From: Geomonas silvestris
Lineage (GTDB): Bacteria > Desulfobacterota > Desulfuromonadia > Geobacterales > Geobacteraceae
Assembly: GCF_014193515.1 (NCBI RefSeq)
Contig: NZ_BLXX01000017.1
Location: forward strand, 1 to 56,761
Direction of reading: 5' to 3'
Length of the DNA stretch: 56,761 nucleotides
A model generated the notes under the pieces. That model searched no databases, was not told the origin of the DNA, and saw only the letters and a program-made list of their open reading frames with translations. Position 1 is the stretch's first letter, and each line of letters begins with the position of its first letter. Below, in pieces: positions 1-7,892 of this stretch. Both the position numbers and the translations under genes were made by a program.

Positions 1-113
1 GTGAAAAGATCAAAAAGAGCCGTTGGCTTCAGCATTCAGCCAAGCCACTGGAAGGCCATCCTTCGAGAGGACGGGAAACCTACGCTTTCCCCTTGACATT
101 ACTCATCATGGAT

Positions 114-139
114 GTCCCCCCTTTTGCAAAGTGGGGGAC
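114..139. repeat. Palindromic repeat, family A (copy 1)
   Basis: A run of C, a central TTTTGCAAAG and a run of G form a near-perfect hairpin. Read on the minus strand, this copy and its flank (TCACG before the C run, GGGGGGACA after) match the copy at 38335-38380 almost base for base. The other copies are at 9526-9562, 9597-9641 and 17774-17819. It lies outside genes, so it is a REP-like element. The remainder of 1-240 shows no convincing gene. Confidence 0.7.
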
Positions 140-240
140 GTGAGGGCGCTGGGATGTGCTAAAGGGGAACTTCATCCGCGCTTCACTTGGTATCCGAAAT
201 TTGGCGGAAGCGGGGAGGGTCGGCCCTGCTTTGGAGGTAA

Positions 241-864
241 CTAGATCAGCACCTTGCGCCAGACCTCTACCACGGTGCCGATGGTGCGGGTGCCCTCGTC
301 GGGGCGAAACGGCGCGTAGGCCGGGTTGTCCGGAGCCAGGAAAACCTCGCCGTCCTTGAGCCGGAACCTTCTGAGGATCGGATCGCCCCAACGGTTGTTC
401 ACCAGGATGATGTCCCCGCTCTTTCTCTCCAACTCGGGATTGAAGATCACCAAGTCGCCGTCTTTTATGGTCGGTGCCATGAAGTCGCCATAGCAGACGA
501 TGGCATAGCATCCTGCCGGGAGGTTCGGAACCGAGATGAAATCCCCCCGGTGATTTCGGGGCAGCGGCAGCTCCTCCGGGATCACCTCGAGCAAGGGCGC
601 CTGAGCTCCCGCAGGGGCGGCAGTCGCCGCCGCCTGGAAGGTGTCGCCGGCCCCCTGCATAAGCCAGTCGCGGTTGATGCCGAAGGTATGGGTGAGTGCG
701 ATCAGCAGGGTGTCCGACGGGACTTTGCGACCGGTTTCGATGCCGCTTAAGAAGCCCTGCACGATGCCCAGCGAACCGGCAAAATCCTTCTGGGTCAGAC
801 CCAAGGCGAGCCGCGCCTTGCGGATCCGCTCTCCCAAATCTGGCATGTATTCCTGAGATATCAT
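241..864 (-). CDS. HTH (XRE) repressor with degenerate S24/LexA-like domain
   Basis: 207 residues. Residues about 6-62 form an XRE-type helix-turn-helix (LGERIRKARLALGLTQKDFA, then QGFLSGIETGRKVPS). The C-terminal half has the S24/LexA fold signature, but the normal GDSM is GDFM, so the catalytic Ser is Phe. The region that normally supplies the Lys (VKRL) reads LRRF. Self-cleavage should therefore be impossible, and the domain probably serves for dimerisation or effector sensing. ATG 864 was chosen because AGGTG sits five bases upstream; a longer in-frame extension to 993 has no such site. The gene is divergent from the 1038 gene, and an inverted repeat over that gene's promoter is a likely operator. 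This is a chromosomal regulator or a prophage-repressor remnant; the target is unknown. Confidence 0.85.
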   Translation of the reverse strand: MISQEYMPDLGERIRKARLALGLTQKDFAGSLGIVQGFLSGIETGRKVPSDTLLIALTHTFGINRDWLMQGAGDTFQAAATAAPAGAQAPLLEVIPEELPLPRNHRGDFISVPNLPAGCYAIVCYGDFMAPTIKDGDLVIFNPELERKSGDIILVNNRWGDPILRRFRLKDGEVFLAPDNPAYAPFRPDEGTRTIGTVVEVWRKVLI

Positions 865-895
865 GTTATCACCTGGAGATAAAATGGTATTGCTC

Positions 896-929
896 TTGAC
901 ATGATGCTGCGAACTGGTATAGTGCAGCA
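896..929 (+). promoter_or_regulatory. Sigma-70 promoter with overlapping inverted repeat
   Basis: TTGACA at 896-901, a 16-bp spacer and TATAGT at 918-923 form a near-consensus promoter toward the 1038 gene. The inverted repeat TGCTGC (905-910) / GCAGCA (924-929) brackets the -10 element. A protein bound there would block RNA polymerase. The divergent repressor gene is the obvious candidate; that link is inference. Confidence 0.65.
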
Positions 930-1037
930 ATATCGGGAAGCTGTCGTAAATATAACGCGACGTCAATGTAACAGCTTTATTCTTCTTGTGCAATAAAAAA
1001 TTTCTGAGAGATAGCTACCGGAGAGAAGGGGGTGGGT

Positions 1038-1322
1038 ATGGCAGGGACACATCACCGTCTGTATGAAATAACGCAGCAGGTGCAGGGGGACCCGCTGGGC
1101 AACGCACTGATGGACGAGGTGCTCACCACCTGCTTCGATTTCACCCTCGGCAACCGCCAGGCCCTGGAGCGACTGATGCGCGCCCTGACCCGCTTCAACC
1201 AGCACCTGGCAAGCTATGATGCCCCCATTGCCTCGGGTCTTTTCCAGGGAACGCCGCAGGAAGTCTCGCGCTGGGCCGAACAGTTGATGGACGAGATCCT
1301 GGAGCACGGCGCCCACTCCTGA
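1038..1322 (+). CDS. Small conserved-type hypothetical protein
   Basis: 94 residues, acidic, mostly predicted helical, with no signal peptide, membrane segment or cysteine cluster. ATG 1038 follows GAGAGAAGGGGG with good spacing; an in-frame GTG six bases earlier sits too close to that site. I do not recognise the family. The gene stands alone behind a strong promoter that carries a probable operator and ends at a GC-rich hairpin, so it forms a monocistronic unit. Control by the neighbouring S24-fold repressor is inferred from the divergent arrangement. Confidence 0.7.
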   Translation: MAGTHHRLYEITQQVQGDPLGNALMDEVLTTCFDFTLGNRQALERLMRALTRFNQHLASYDAPIASGLFQGTPQEVSRWAEQLMDEILEHGAHS

Positions 1323-1335
1323 ACTATTATCCTAA

Positions 1336-1378
1336 GGCGCGCGGACGCCCGGTCCTCCGGATGCCGCGCGCCCCTTTC
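1336..1378 (+). terminator. GC-rich terminator hairpin
   Basis: GGCGCGCGG (1336-1344) pairs perfectly with CCGCGCGCC (1364-1372), with an inner CCGG/CCGG stem in the loop. The tail is pyrimidine rich (CCTTTCCC) rather than a pure U run, so efficiency is uncertain. It closes the 1038 gene. Confidence 0.6.
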
Positions 1379-1571
1379 CCGCAGCCCCCTCCTCACTGCA
1401 GTACCTCCCGGCAGTCGTGGCTCCCCGTCTCAAGACGTATTCCCTGCCTCTGTCTCGCCTCGGTTGCATCTATCTCTCTCCCCGAGAAACTCGCCGGCAA
1501 CTGCTCTTTTCCATGCCGCGGATCGCGACCGCCTTCCGGTGCGGGGTGGTCCCGGTTCATGAGTAATAGGA

Positions 1572-1599
1572 TTGCTTTTTTCCCGACAAATTGTATATA
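1572..1599 (+). promoter_or_regulatory. Probable def operon promoter
   Basis: TTGCTT (1572-1577), a 16-bp spacer and TATATA (1594-1599) lie about 35 bp before the def start codon. The -35 is imperfect; the position is appropriate. Confidence 0.45.
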
Positions 1600-1632
1600 G
1601 TGGCCCGATAGCCTTAACCAAAGGATGGAGCT

Positions 1633-2148
1633 ATGGTACGAACCATTTTGACTTACCCGAACCCGGAGCTTAAGAAGCGTTCCAACCCGGTGACGGTCAT
1701 TACCGACAAGACCCGCGAACTGGTACGCGACATGGCCGACACCATGTACGACGCCCCCGGTGTCGGGCTCGCCGCCCCCCAGATCGGGGTGCACCAGCGC
1801 ATCGTCGTGATCGACGTCTCGGAGAAGAACGAGGCGCCCAACCTGATCGTCGCCATCAACCCGGAGATCGTGCACGGCGAAGGCGAGGAGTACGAGGAAG
1901 AGGGGTGCCTGTCGGTCCCCAAGTACTCCGCGAACGTACGCCGGCACGCCCGCGTGGTGGTGAAGGCTCTGAACCTCGAGGGTGAGGAACAGACCTTCAA
2001 GGCCGACGGCCTGCTCGCCATCGCCTTCCAGCACGAGATCGACCACCTGGACGGCATCCTCTTCATCGACCACCTCTCTCCGCTGAAACGCGGTATTTTT
2101 CGCAAGCGCTACCTGAGAGCCCAGGAAGACGCCCGGGAGCTTCATTGA
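1633..2148 (+). CDS. def: Peptide deformylase
   Basis: 171 residues, the usual bacterial length. The enzyme removes the formyl group from the N-terminal methionine of new proteins in the cytoplasm, using a bound metal. All three family motifs are present: GVGLAAPQIG at 43-52, EGCLSVP near 90 with the metal-binding Cys92, and QHEIDH at 133-138 with the two metal-binding His and catalytic Glu135. ATG 1633 follows GGATGGAG. The stop codon overlaps the fmt start by one base, so the pair that removes and adds formyl groups is translationally coupled, the arrangement known in many bacteria. Confidence 0.97.
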   Translation: MVRTILTYPNPELKKRSNPVTVITDKTRELVRDMADTMYDAPGVGLAAPQIGVHQRIVVIDVSEKNEAPNLIVAINPEIVHGEGEEYEEEGCLSVPKYSANVRRHARVVVKALNLEGEEQTFKADGLLAIAFQHEIDHLDGILFIDHLSPLKRGIFRKRYLRAQEDARELH

Positions 2149-3101
2149 TGACAGGACTGCGCATCGTTTTCATGGGCACCCCCCAGTTCGCCTGCCCGAC
2201 CCTGAAAACACTCATCGACCGCGGTGAAAACGTGGTGGCGGTGGTCACCCAGCCGGACCGCCCCAAGGGGCGCGGTCAGCAGACCCTGCCGCCGCCGGTC
2301 AAGGAACTCGCGGTAGCCCACGGCATCCCGGTACTGCAGCCGGTCAAGGTGCGCCACCCGGAGGCCATCGAGGAGATCCGGGCGCTCAAACCCGACCTGA
2401 TCGTGGTGGTCGCCTTCGGGCAGATCCTCCCCAAGGCGCTTTTGGACATCCCCGGCAAGGGGTGCATCAACGTGCACGCCTCGCTGCTGCCGCGCTACCG
2501 CGGCGCTGCACCGCTTAACTGGTGCATCATCAACGGCGAGACCGAGAGCGGCGTCACCACCATGCTCATGGACGTGGGGCTCGACACCGGAGACATGCTC
2601 CTCAAGGCAGTCACCCCGATCGACCCGGACGAGGACACCTCGAGCCTGCATGACTGCCTCTCGGTGCTCGGCGCCGAGCTTCTGGCCCAGACCATCGACC
2701 TGGCCGCCAAGGACATGCTCGAGCCGGAGAAGCAGGACGACGCGCTCACCTGCTACGCTCCCATGATGAAGAAGGAAGACGGGCTGATCGACTGGACCCG
2801 GGAAGCCGCCGCCATCAAGAACCAGGTGCGCGGCATGACCCCCTGGCCGGGTGCCTTCAGCTACCTGGACGACAAACTCCTCAAGGTGTACCGGGTGCAA
2901 AGCGCCCAGGGCGCAGGCCGGCCCGGCGAGGTGCTCGCTGCGAGCCGCGACGGCATCGAGGTCGCCTGCGGTACCGGAAGTATCGTCATTTACGAATTGC
3001 AGCTGGAAGGCAAGAAACGTCTTCCGGCCGCCGAGTTCCTGGCCGGGTGCAAGCTCGAGCCGGGAACCCTGATTGGCAAGAAGGGGCTCCCCGTTGGTTA
3101 A
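2148..3101 (+). CDS. fmt: Methionyl-tRNA formyltransferase
   Basis: 317 residues. Transfers formyl from 10-formyltetrahydrofolate to Met-tRNA(fMet) for translation initiation. The N-terminal Rossmann-type formyltransferase domain begins RIVFMGTPQFA and holds the catalytic region around NVHASLLPRYRGAAP, where the family's active-site Asn-His-(Ser-Leu-Leu-Pro) lies. The C-terminal domain ends with the short OB-like segment that binds tRNA. ATG 2148 overlaps the def stop (TGATG) and has GGGAG upstream. A TTG one codon earlier is possible but lies within def. The next gene starts inside the last eight bases of fmt, continuing the operon. Confidence 0.97.
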   Translation: MTGLRIVFMGTPQFACPTLKTLIDRGENVVAVVTQPDRPKGRGQQTLPPPVKELAVAHGIPVLQPVKVRHPEAIEEIRALKPDLIVVVAFGQILPKALLDIPGKGCINVHASLLPRYRGAAPLNWCIINGETESGVTTMLMDVGLDTGDMLLKAVTPIDPDEDTSSLHDCLSVLGAELLAQTIDLAAKDMLEPEKQDDALTCYAPMMKKEDGLIDWTREAAAIKNQVRGMTPWPGAFSYLDDKLLKVYRVQSAQGAGRPGEVLAASRDGIEVACGTGSIVIYELQLEGKKRLPAAEFLAGCKLEPGTLIGKKGLPVG

Positions 3102-3873
3102 TAAGAAAGACAAAGCACAGCAGCCTCCCAAGAAGCGGCTCTTCGTCGCCCTGATGGGCTTCACCTGCTTCTTGGTCGTCGGCATCATCTACCTGAGCTG
3201 GTGGATCCCCACCAAGGGACTCGCCAACATCCACCCGGACCTGCCGCGCCTGATCGGCATGATCTTCGGCATCCTCTCCGGGGTGGCCCTGCTCGGTACC
3301 CTGCTCCTGGTGCTCACCACCGCCTTTGGCAAGGACATCCTCTTCACCAAGTTCATGCGCGGGGTGGTCATCAAGTTCCTCCTGCCGCTCATCGAGCTTT
3401 TGGGGCGCCTGTTCGGGCTCTCCAAGGACACCATCCGCCAGTCTTTCGTGGCGATGAACAACAGCCTGGTCGCCTCCCAGCGCCTCAAGATCAAGCCGGA
3501 CCGGATCCTGATCCTGCTGCCGCACTGCCTGCAGCTTGCGGCCTGCGAGATCAAGGTGACCGGCGAGATCGACAAGTGCCTGCGCTGCGGCCGTTGCGAC
3601 ATCATGGGTCTTGCCGATCTGGCCCAGAAGTACTCGGTGGACATCTCGGTTGCCACCGGCGGCACCCTGGCGCGCAAGGTCATCGTCGAGAAGCGCCCCA
3701 AGCTGGTGCTGGCGGTCGCCTGCGAGCGCGACCTCACCTCCGGCATCAAGGACTGCTACCCGCTGCCGGTCATCGGCGTCTTGAACGACCGCCCCTTCGG
3801 CCCCTGCTTCAACACCAAGGTGGACGTGGAGAAGATCGACGAGGCGCTGCGCTCGGTACTGGTCAACTCGTAA
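3094..3873 (+). CDS. DUF116 family membrane protein
   Basis: 259 residues. Two hydrophobic helices near residues 16-38 and 52-76 are followed by a cytoplasmic-type domain rich in cysteine (HCLQ, then CEIKV, CLRCGRCD, CERDL, CYPLP). The cysteine pattern is that of DUF116, whose function is unknown and whose cysteines may bind metal or an Fe-S cluster. The start is a TTG at 3094, overlapping fmt, preceded by AGAAGGGG at seven bases. No ATG exists near the N-terminus and an earlier TTG at 3073 has no better site. Translation is probably coupled to fmt. The def-fmt-DUF116 order suggests a shared transcript, but not a shared pathway. Confidence 0.85.
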   Translation: MVNKKDKAQQPPKKRLFVALMGFTCFLVVGIIYLSWWIPTKGLANIHPDLPRLIGMIFGILSGVALLGTLLLVLTTAFGKDILFTKFMRGVVIKFLLPLIELLGRLFGLSKDTIRQSFVAMNNSLVASQRLKIKPDRILILLPHCLQLAACEIKVTGEIDKCLRCGRCDIMGLADLAQKYSVDISVATGGTLARKVIVEKRPKLVLAVACERDLTSGIKDCYPLPVIGVLNDRPFGPCFNTKVDVEKIDEALRSVLVNS

Positions 3874-4838
3874 TGTTCCCGGTTCGCTCGGCGCTCGTCC
3901 CGCTCTGCAGCGCTCTCCTCGCCCTGGTCCTCCTCATCCCGCTTGTCTTGGCTCCGGCCCAGGCCCGCGCCGCGGCGGAGTCGCAGATCACCGAGTACCG
4001 GGTGGTGCGCTCCCTGGTGCGCGACACGGCGGGGCGGCAGCGCCTGGCGATTCGCAGCTTCCGCTGCGACGGGATCCCCCACCTGCTGGTAGTCGACCCG
4101 CTAAGCTTCGCCACCTTCGATCTCCCCGCGAGTGAGCTCTCCACCGAGGTCCCGGCCGCCGAAAATGCGCTTGCCGCGACCCCCTTCGGGCGCGCCCTTA
4201 AAAGCTCGACCGCCGCACCCTTTCCCCTGCAAAACGACGGCGCCACCCGGGCCGAGGCACCGCTTGGCGGGGTCTGCCTCACCGTCGACCTCTGCCCCTC
4301 GAAGCGTTCCTTCGAACGCGAGCTCTTCGACACGCTGGTTGACGGGGCCGCACCGGTTCCGGTGGCCGTCGCGGTGACCGGCGCCTGGCTTTTGAGCCAT
4401 CCCGAGGAGCTCGCCTACCTGAAGCGCGAGTCCGCCGCCGGGAAGCTCGTCATCACCTGGATGAACCACTCCTTGCACCACCCCTACGACCCGCAGGCGC
4501 CGCTGGCCCGCACCTTCCTGCTCACCCCGGGCACCGACTTCGACGCCGAGGTGCTGGAGGTGGAGAAGCTCTTGCTGGCGCGCGGGTTGGTGCCGTCCCC
4601 TTTCTTCCGTTTTCCCGGGCTGGTTTCCGACGCCGCCACGGTAAAGCGCCTGCGCGAGCTCTCCTTGATCCCGATCGGCGCCGACGCCTGGCTCGCCAAG
4701 GGGGAGCACCCGAAAAAGGGGAGCTTCATCCTGGTGCACGGCAACGGCAACGAGCCCAAGGGGATCAAGCTCATCCTCCCCATGCTGCGCCGGGGCGAAC
4801 TGAACCTGATGCCGCTTTCCGCAGCCTTCGGGGGATAG
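3873..4838 (+). CDS. Exported polysaccharide deacetylase family protein
   Basis: 321 residues with an N-terminal signal peptide (hydrophobic core about 8-28, cleavage near AQARA). The NodB-type deacetylase motifs are recognisable in order: CLTVDLCPS in place of TFDD, NHSLHH with the two metal-binding His, FFRFPG for the RxP motif, and ILVHGNGN for the last His motif. The first motif keeps Asp (VDL) but has lost the second acidic residue, so catalysis may be altered. The likely substrate is an N-acetylated envelope glycan; this is inference. ATG 3873 overlaps the DUF116 stop (TAATG), so it is the fourth gene of the def operon. Confidence 0.8.
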   Translation: MFPVRSALVPLCSALLALVLLIPLVLAPAQARAAAESQITEYRVVRSLVRDTAGRQRLAIRSFRCDGIPHLLVVDPLSFATFDLPASELSTEVPAAENALAATPFGRALKSSTAAPFPLQNDGATRAEAPLGGVCLTVDLCPSKRSFERELFDTLVDGAAPVPVAVAVTGAWLLSHPEELAYLKRESAAGKLVITWMNHSLHHPYDPQAPLARTFLLTPGTDFDAEVLEVEKLLLARGLVPSPFFRFPGLVSDAATVKRLRELSLIPIGADAWLAKGEHPKKGSFILVHGNGNEPKGIKLILPMLRRGELNLMPLSAAFGG

Positions 4839-4976
4839 GGGTCGATCACTCGCCCCTAGAGCCGGCAGGTCCGCAACGTTTCGCCTGCCACCCTTTCCAG
4901 CTCCCATTGGCTCTCCCTCTCCCGGAGGGTGTGGTCTCCTCGCCAATGTCACCGTAGTCTCACAGGTACCACGCCT

Positions 4977-5816
4977 ATGAAAAAGCTCCTGTTGCTCCTT
5001 ATCTTCTCCCTCTTCCCCGTCACCTCGTATGCCGCTGCAGATCTCCCCAGCCACCTGGTGGCCCAGGTTCCCACGCCGGTACTGAACACCCTCGCGTTCT
5101 CCGCCTCCTTCTCGCACGGGCGGCTCGACCCCTGCCGCGGGGATCGCCCGATCGAATTCGTGGCGCTCCCGGGCACGCTCTTCACGGTGCAGGGGGTGAG
5201 CCATGACCACGGCGTCACCATCTACCGGGTCACCACCAAGGATTACCCCTATCCCTCCAAGACCGGCTACTTCGTGGACAGCAGATTTGTCCGCGCCGCC
5301 GACAGCTCGACGCCTGAGCGTGCCGCGAAACTCCCGGGACGTGCCGAGATCCAGGAGGGGCTCCTTGCCTCGCTCGGTAAGACCTACGTATGGGGAGGTA
5401 ACGTCCGGGAAGGGGTGGACCTTGTGGAAAAACTCTATCCGCAGGGGGACCGGCTGGCGGGGGTGGACTGCTCGGGGCTGCTCTATCAGGCAACCGACGG
5501 CTTTACGCCGCGCAACACCTCGGCCCTGATCAGCTATGGAAACGCGCTGCCGGTTGCCGGGCTCACGGCCCGGGAGGTCGCCCGGAAACTGGAGCCGCTC
5601 GACCTCATCGTCTGGAAAGGACACGTGATGATCGTGCTCGACGGCGAGAGCATCATCCAGAGCACCATGGGATGCCCCGGTGTGGGCGGGGTGGGGATCT
5701 CCCCCACCGTCGAGACGCTGGAGAAGCTCATGAAAACGAGAAAACCCCGGGACAGCTATCCCCAGGGTTCGGCAGGCTCCAAGTCGTTCGTGGTGCGCAG
5801 GTGGTTCAGGCAGTAA
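4977..5816 (+). CDS. Exported NlpC/P60 cysteine peptidase
   Basis: 279 residues with a typical signal peptide (MKKLLLLLIFSLF, cleavage near TSYAA). The central region resembles a bacterial SH3-type domain, and the C-terminal half is an NlpC/P60 domain with catalytic Cys165 in AGVDCSGLLY and His216 in KGHVMIVLD. Family members cut peptide stems of peptidoglycan. ATG 4977 has AGGTA upstream; an upstream in-frame Met at 4929 would destroy the signal peptide. The gene is 138 bp past the deacetylase stop and so may be a separate unit. Its last 11 bases overlap the end of the convergent HD-GYP gene, so no terminator separates them. Confidence 0.87.
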   Translation: MKKLLLLLIFSLFPVTSYAAADLPSHLVAQVPTPVLNTLAFSASFSHGRLDPCRGDRPIEFVALPGTLFTVQGVSHDHGVTIYRVTTKDYPYPSKTGYFVDSRFVRAADSSTPERAAKLPGRAEIQEGLLASLGKTYVWGGNVREGVDLVEKLYPQGDRLAGVDCSGLLYQATDGFTPRNTSALISYGNALPVAGLTAREVARKLEPLDLIVWKGHVMIVLDGESIIQSTMGCPGVGGVGISPTVETLEKLMKTRKPRDSYPQGSAGSKSFVVRRWFRQ

Positions 5817-6861
5817 AGCCGGGGGGGACGGTCTTGGCGCGGGAAAGGGAGATGGAGAGTTCCTTCTCGGCTGCCACCAGGTCGCTCTTGCCGGTGAGTT
5901 CCTCGGTCGTGGGGAGCGGCCCGTCCGGGACTACCGACAGGAAAACCTCGACGATCACGGGGTCCAGCGAGTTACCCGCGAGGGCGCGGACCATTTCGCG
6001 TGCCTCGGCGCAGGGGTAGCCTTTGCGGTAGGGGCGGTCCATGGTGAGCGCATCGTAGATGTCGGCCACCGAGACGATGCGCACCTCGAGCGGTATCGCC
6101 TCGCCGGCGAGCCCGGTCGGGTAGCCGGTGCCGTCGTAGCGCTCATGGTGATGGTGGATGATGTTGGTGGCCATGTCGGAGAGGTGCGCCTTCTCCGCCA
6201 GGTCGGCACCCCAGTAGGTGTGCATCTTCATGGTCTCGAACTCGACGTCGGTGAGCTGGTTCGAGCTGTTCAGGATGAACTCGGAGACCCCGATCTTGCC
6301 GCAGTCGTGCAGCCAGCTGCCGTATTTGATCTGGCGCTGGGCCTCCTTGGGGATCCCCATAGCCTCCGCGATCATCAGCGCGTACACCGCCACCCGGTCG
6401 CAGTGCCCCTTGGTGCTCGGGTCCTTCAGTTCGATGGTCTGGGCCAGCGAGCGCAGCACCGATTCGTCCTCGCGCCGCAGGGTCCGGTTCAGCCGGTAGC
6501 GCCGCAACCCCTCCTTCACTGCCCCCAGAATCTCCTCATCCTGCCAGGGTTTCAACAAGTAGCGGAACACCTCGGAACTGTTTATGGCGGCCAGCGCCGT
6601 GGGAAGGTCGATGTAGGCGGAGATGAGCACCTTCACCGTGTCCGGCGAGACGTTTCGCAGGTGGGTGAGGAAATCCAGCCCCGACATCCCCGGCATCTGG
6701 TTGTCCGAGACCACCACCGCAATCTCATACTGCTTGAAGAGTTCCAGCGCCTCCTCCGCGTTGCTCGCCGTCAGGATGCTGATTCCCCGGGAGAGGAACA
6801 GGTCCTTGGACATCTGGAGCGTGAGCCTGCTGTCGTCTACAAACAGTATTTCTGCTGCCAT
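5806..6861 (-). CDS. Response regulator with HD-GYP phosphodiesterase domain
   Basis: 351 residues. Receiver domain 1-120 has the acidic pair in FVDDSR, phospho-acceptor Asp53 in SDNQMPG and Lys104 in LLKPW. The HD-GYP output domain has HD at 185-186 (WLHDCGKIG), the HHHHERYDGTGYP stretch near 236-248 and later ligands in VADIYDAL. All residues expected for an active cyclic-di-GMP phosphodiesterase are visible. ATG 6861 has AAGGGGAAG upstream. It is an orphan regulator with no kinase gene adjacent. The 160 bp upstream of it (6862-7022) show no gene. Confidence 0.93.
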   Translation of the reverse strand: MAAEILFVDDSRLTLQMSKDLFLSRGISILTASNAEEALELFKQYEIAVVVSDNQMPGMSGLDFLTHLRNVSPDTVKVLISAYIDLPTALAAINSSEVFRYLLKPWQDEEILGAVKEGLRRYRLNRTLRREDESVLRSLAQTIELKDPSTKGHCDRVAVYALMIAEAMGIPKEAQRQIKYGSWLHDCGKIGVSEFILNSSNQLTDVEFETMKMHTYWGADLAEKAHLSDMATNIIHHHHERYDGTGYPTGLAGEAIPLEVRIVSVADIYDALTMDRPYRKGYPCAEAREMVRALAGNSLDPVIVEVFLSVVPDGPLPTTEELTGKSDLVAAEKELSISLSRAKTVPPGFTA

Positions 6862-7022
6862 GATCTTCCCCTTGCAGTTTCTGCGAAGCGGGCGGCGTTC
6901 CTACGGAGAAACGCGGCCTGTCCGACGCTCGCCATACTATGGTCTCATGAATCAATTGTCAATCCAAAGATGGCTGGAAAGGGGGGCGGGAAAGATAATG
7001 AAAGGCTAAATCCTGCGCGTGT

Positions 7023-7868
7023 TTAGGATGTTTCCGTATTTTCTGAATGGCTCATTGAGACGGCCTCACGGCGGGCCAGCTCTTCCTGGAGCGCCTCCAG
7101 CTGGCGCGGAGCGACTCCCTTCGACTGCGCCAGTCGGCGTACCTCGGTGTCGGGGATGGCGGGGAGCAGCAGGGTGAACCAGATCGCCGGAGTCTTGCGG
7201 TTCCCCAGTGCGGCGAGGCGGATCTTCGGGCGCACGCCCCAGCGCTCGTGGCGCAGCATCGCGGAGATCGACTCGGCGCTGGCCTGGGGGGAGCGGAGGT
7301 GGGCGAGCAGGTTTCCCTCCGCAAGGCGCGGGTTGCTGAGGACCGCCTGTACCAGGCGCAGCTCGCCGTCGGCCAGCAGGGCCTCGAGAACCGTCGAGCT
7401 GCAGCGGCGGGCGAGGGTTATCTTGATTCCCAGCTCGGTGTCGGGGAGCCGCTTCTGGATCGCCTGCTGGGCGGCCGCCTTGTGGTCCGCGCTGGCCAAG
7501 GGGTGGCGCTGCACCTCGACCAGTTCCATGAGGTGGAGCTGGCCCAGCAGTTCCTGCACGAGGGGTGGCGGGGTGGCGGGGTGGGCGGCGAGGGCGATCT
7601 TCACGCGCCGGCTCGTTGCGGCCTGGGGTGAGTGGGCAATGCTGCGCAGCAGCGCCTCGGGGAGTTTCGCCCGGCGCAGCACGGCCAAGAGGTGCGCCTC
7701 GCGCAGCTCGGGGTTCTTCAGGGCGGCCCGGACCAGGTCGGTGTCCCCTTCGCGCAGGAGGGTGGCCAGCTCTTCCCCTTTGGCGGAAAGCGCCTGAAGC
7801 AGCGTCGCGGCCCGAGCGGAGTCGAGTGCAGCGGCACGTTCAGTAGTGCGGGGCTGGGGTGTGTCGAT
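7023..7868 (-). CDS. Leucine-rich-repeat-variant type protein, probable ATC start
   Basis: About 281 residues of short helical repeats with the pattern NPxLxExxLLAxLR and HPATPPPLVQELL, resembling leucine-rich-repeat-variant / HEAT-like proteins common in Geobacter; these are presumed protein-binding scaffolds. The first canonical start in frame is a TTG at 7688, but the frame stays open and repeat-like for 60 codons before it. At 7868 an ATC codon sits seven bases after GGAAGGG, with nothing comparable elsewhere. I therefore place the start at ATC 7868, as happens with the rare ATT/ATC starts of some bacterial genes; a sequencing error in an ATG would look the same. It lies 24 bp behind the MerA-like gene and is probably cotranscribed. 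Confidence 0.65.
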   Translation of the reverse strand: MDTPQPRTTERAAALDSARAATLLQALSAKGEELATLLREGDTDLVRAALKNPELREAHLLAVLRRAKLPEALLRSIAHSPQAATSRRVKIALAAHPATPPPLVQELLGQLHLMELVEVQRHPLASADHKAAAQQAIQKRLPDTELGIKITLARRCSSTVLEALLADGELRLVQAVLSNPRLAEGNLLAHLRSPQASAESISAMLRHERWGVRPKIRLAALGNRKTPAIWFTLLLPAIPDTEVRRLAQSKGVAPRQLEALQEELARREAVSMSHSENTETS

Positions 7869-7892
7869 GGTGCTACCCTTCCTTTCTGCTTG

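Noticed and set aside
4101..5624. 507-codon minus-strand open frame across the deacetylase and NlpC genes
   Set aside because: It spans two recognised genes and their gap, has Arg/Gly-rich composition and no motif.
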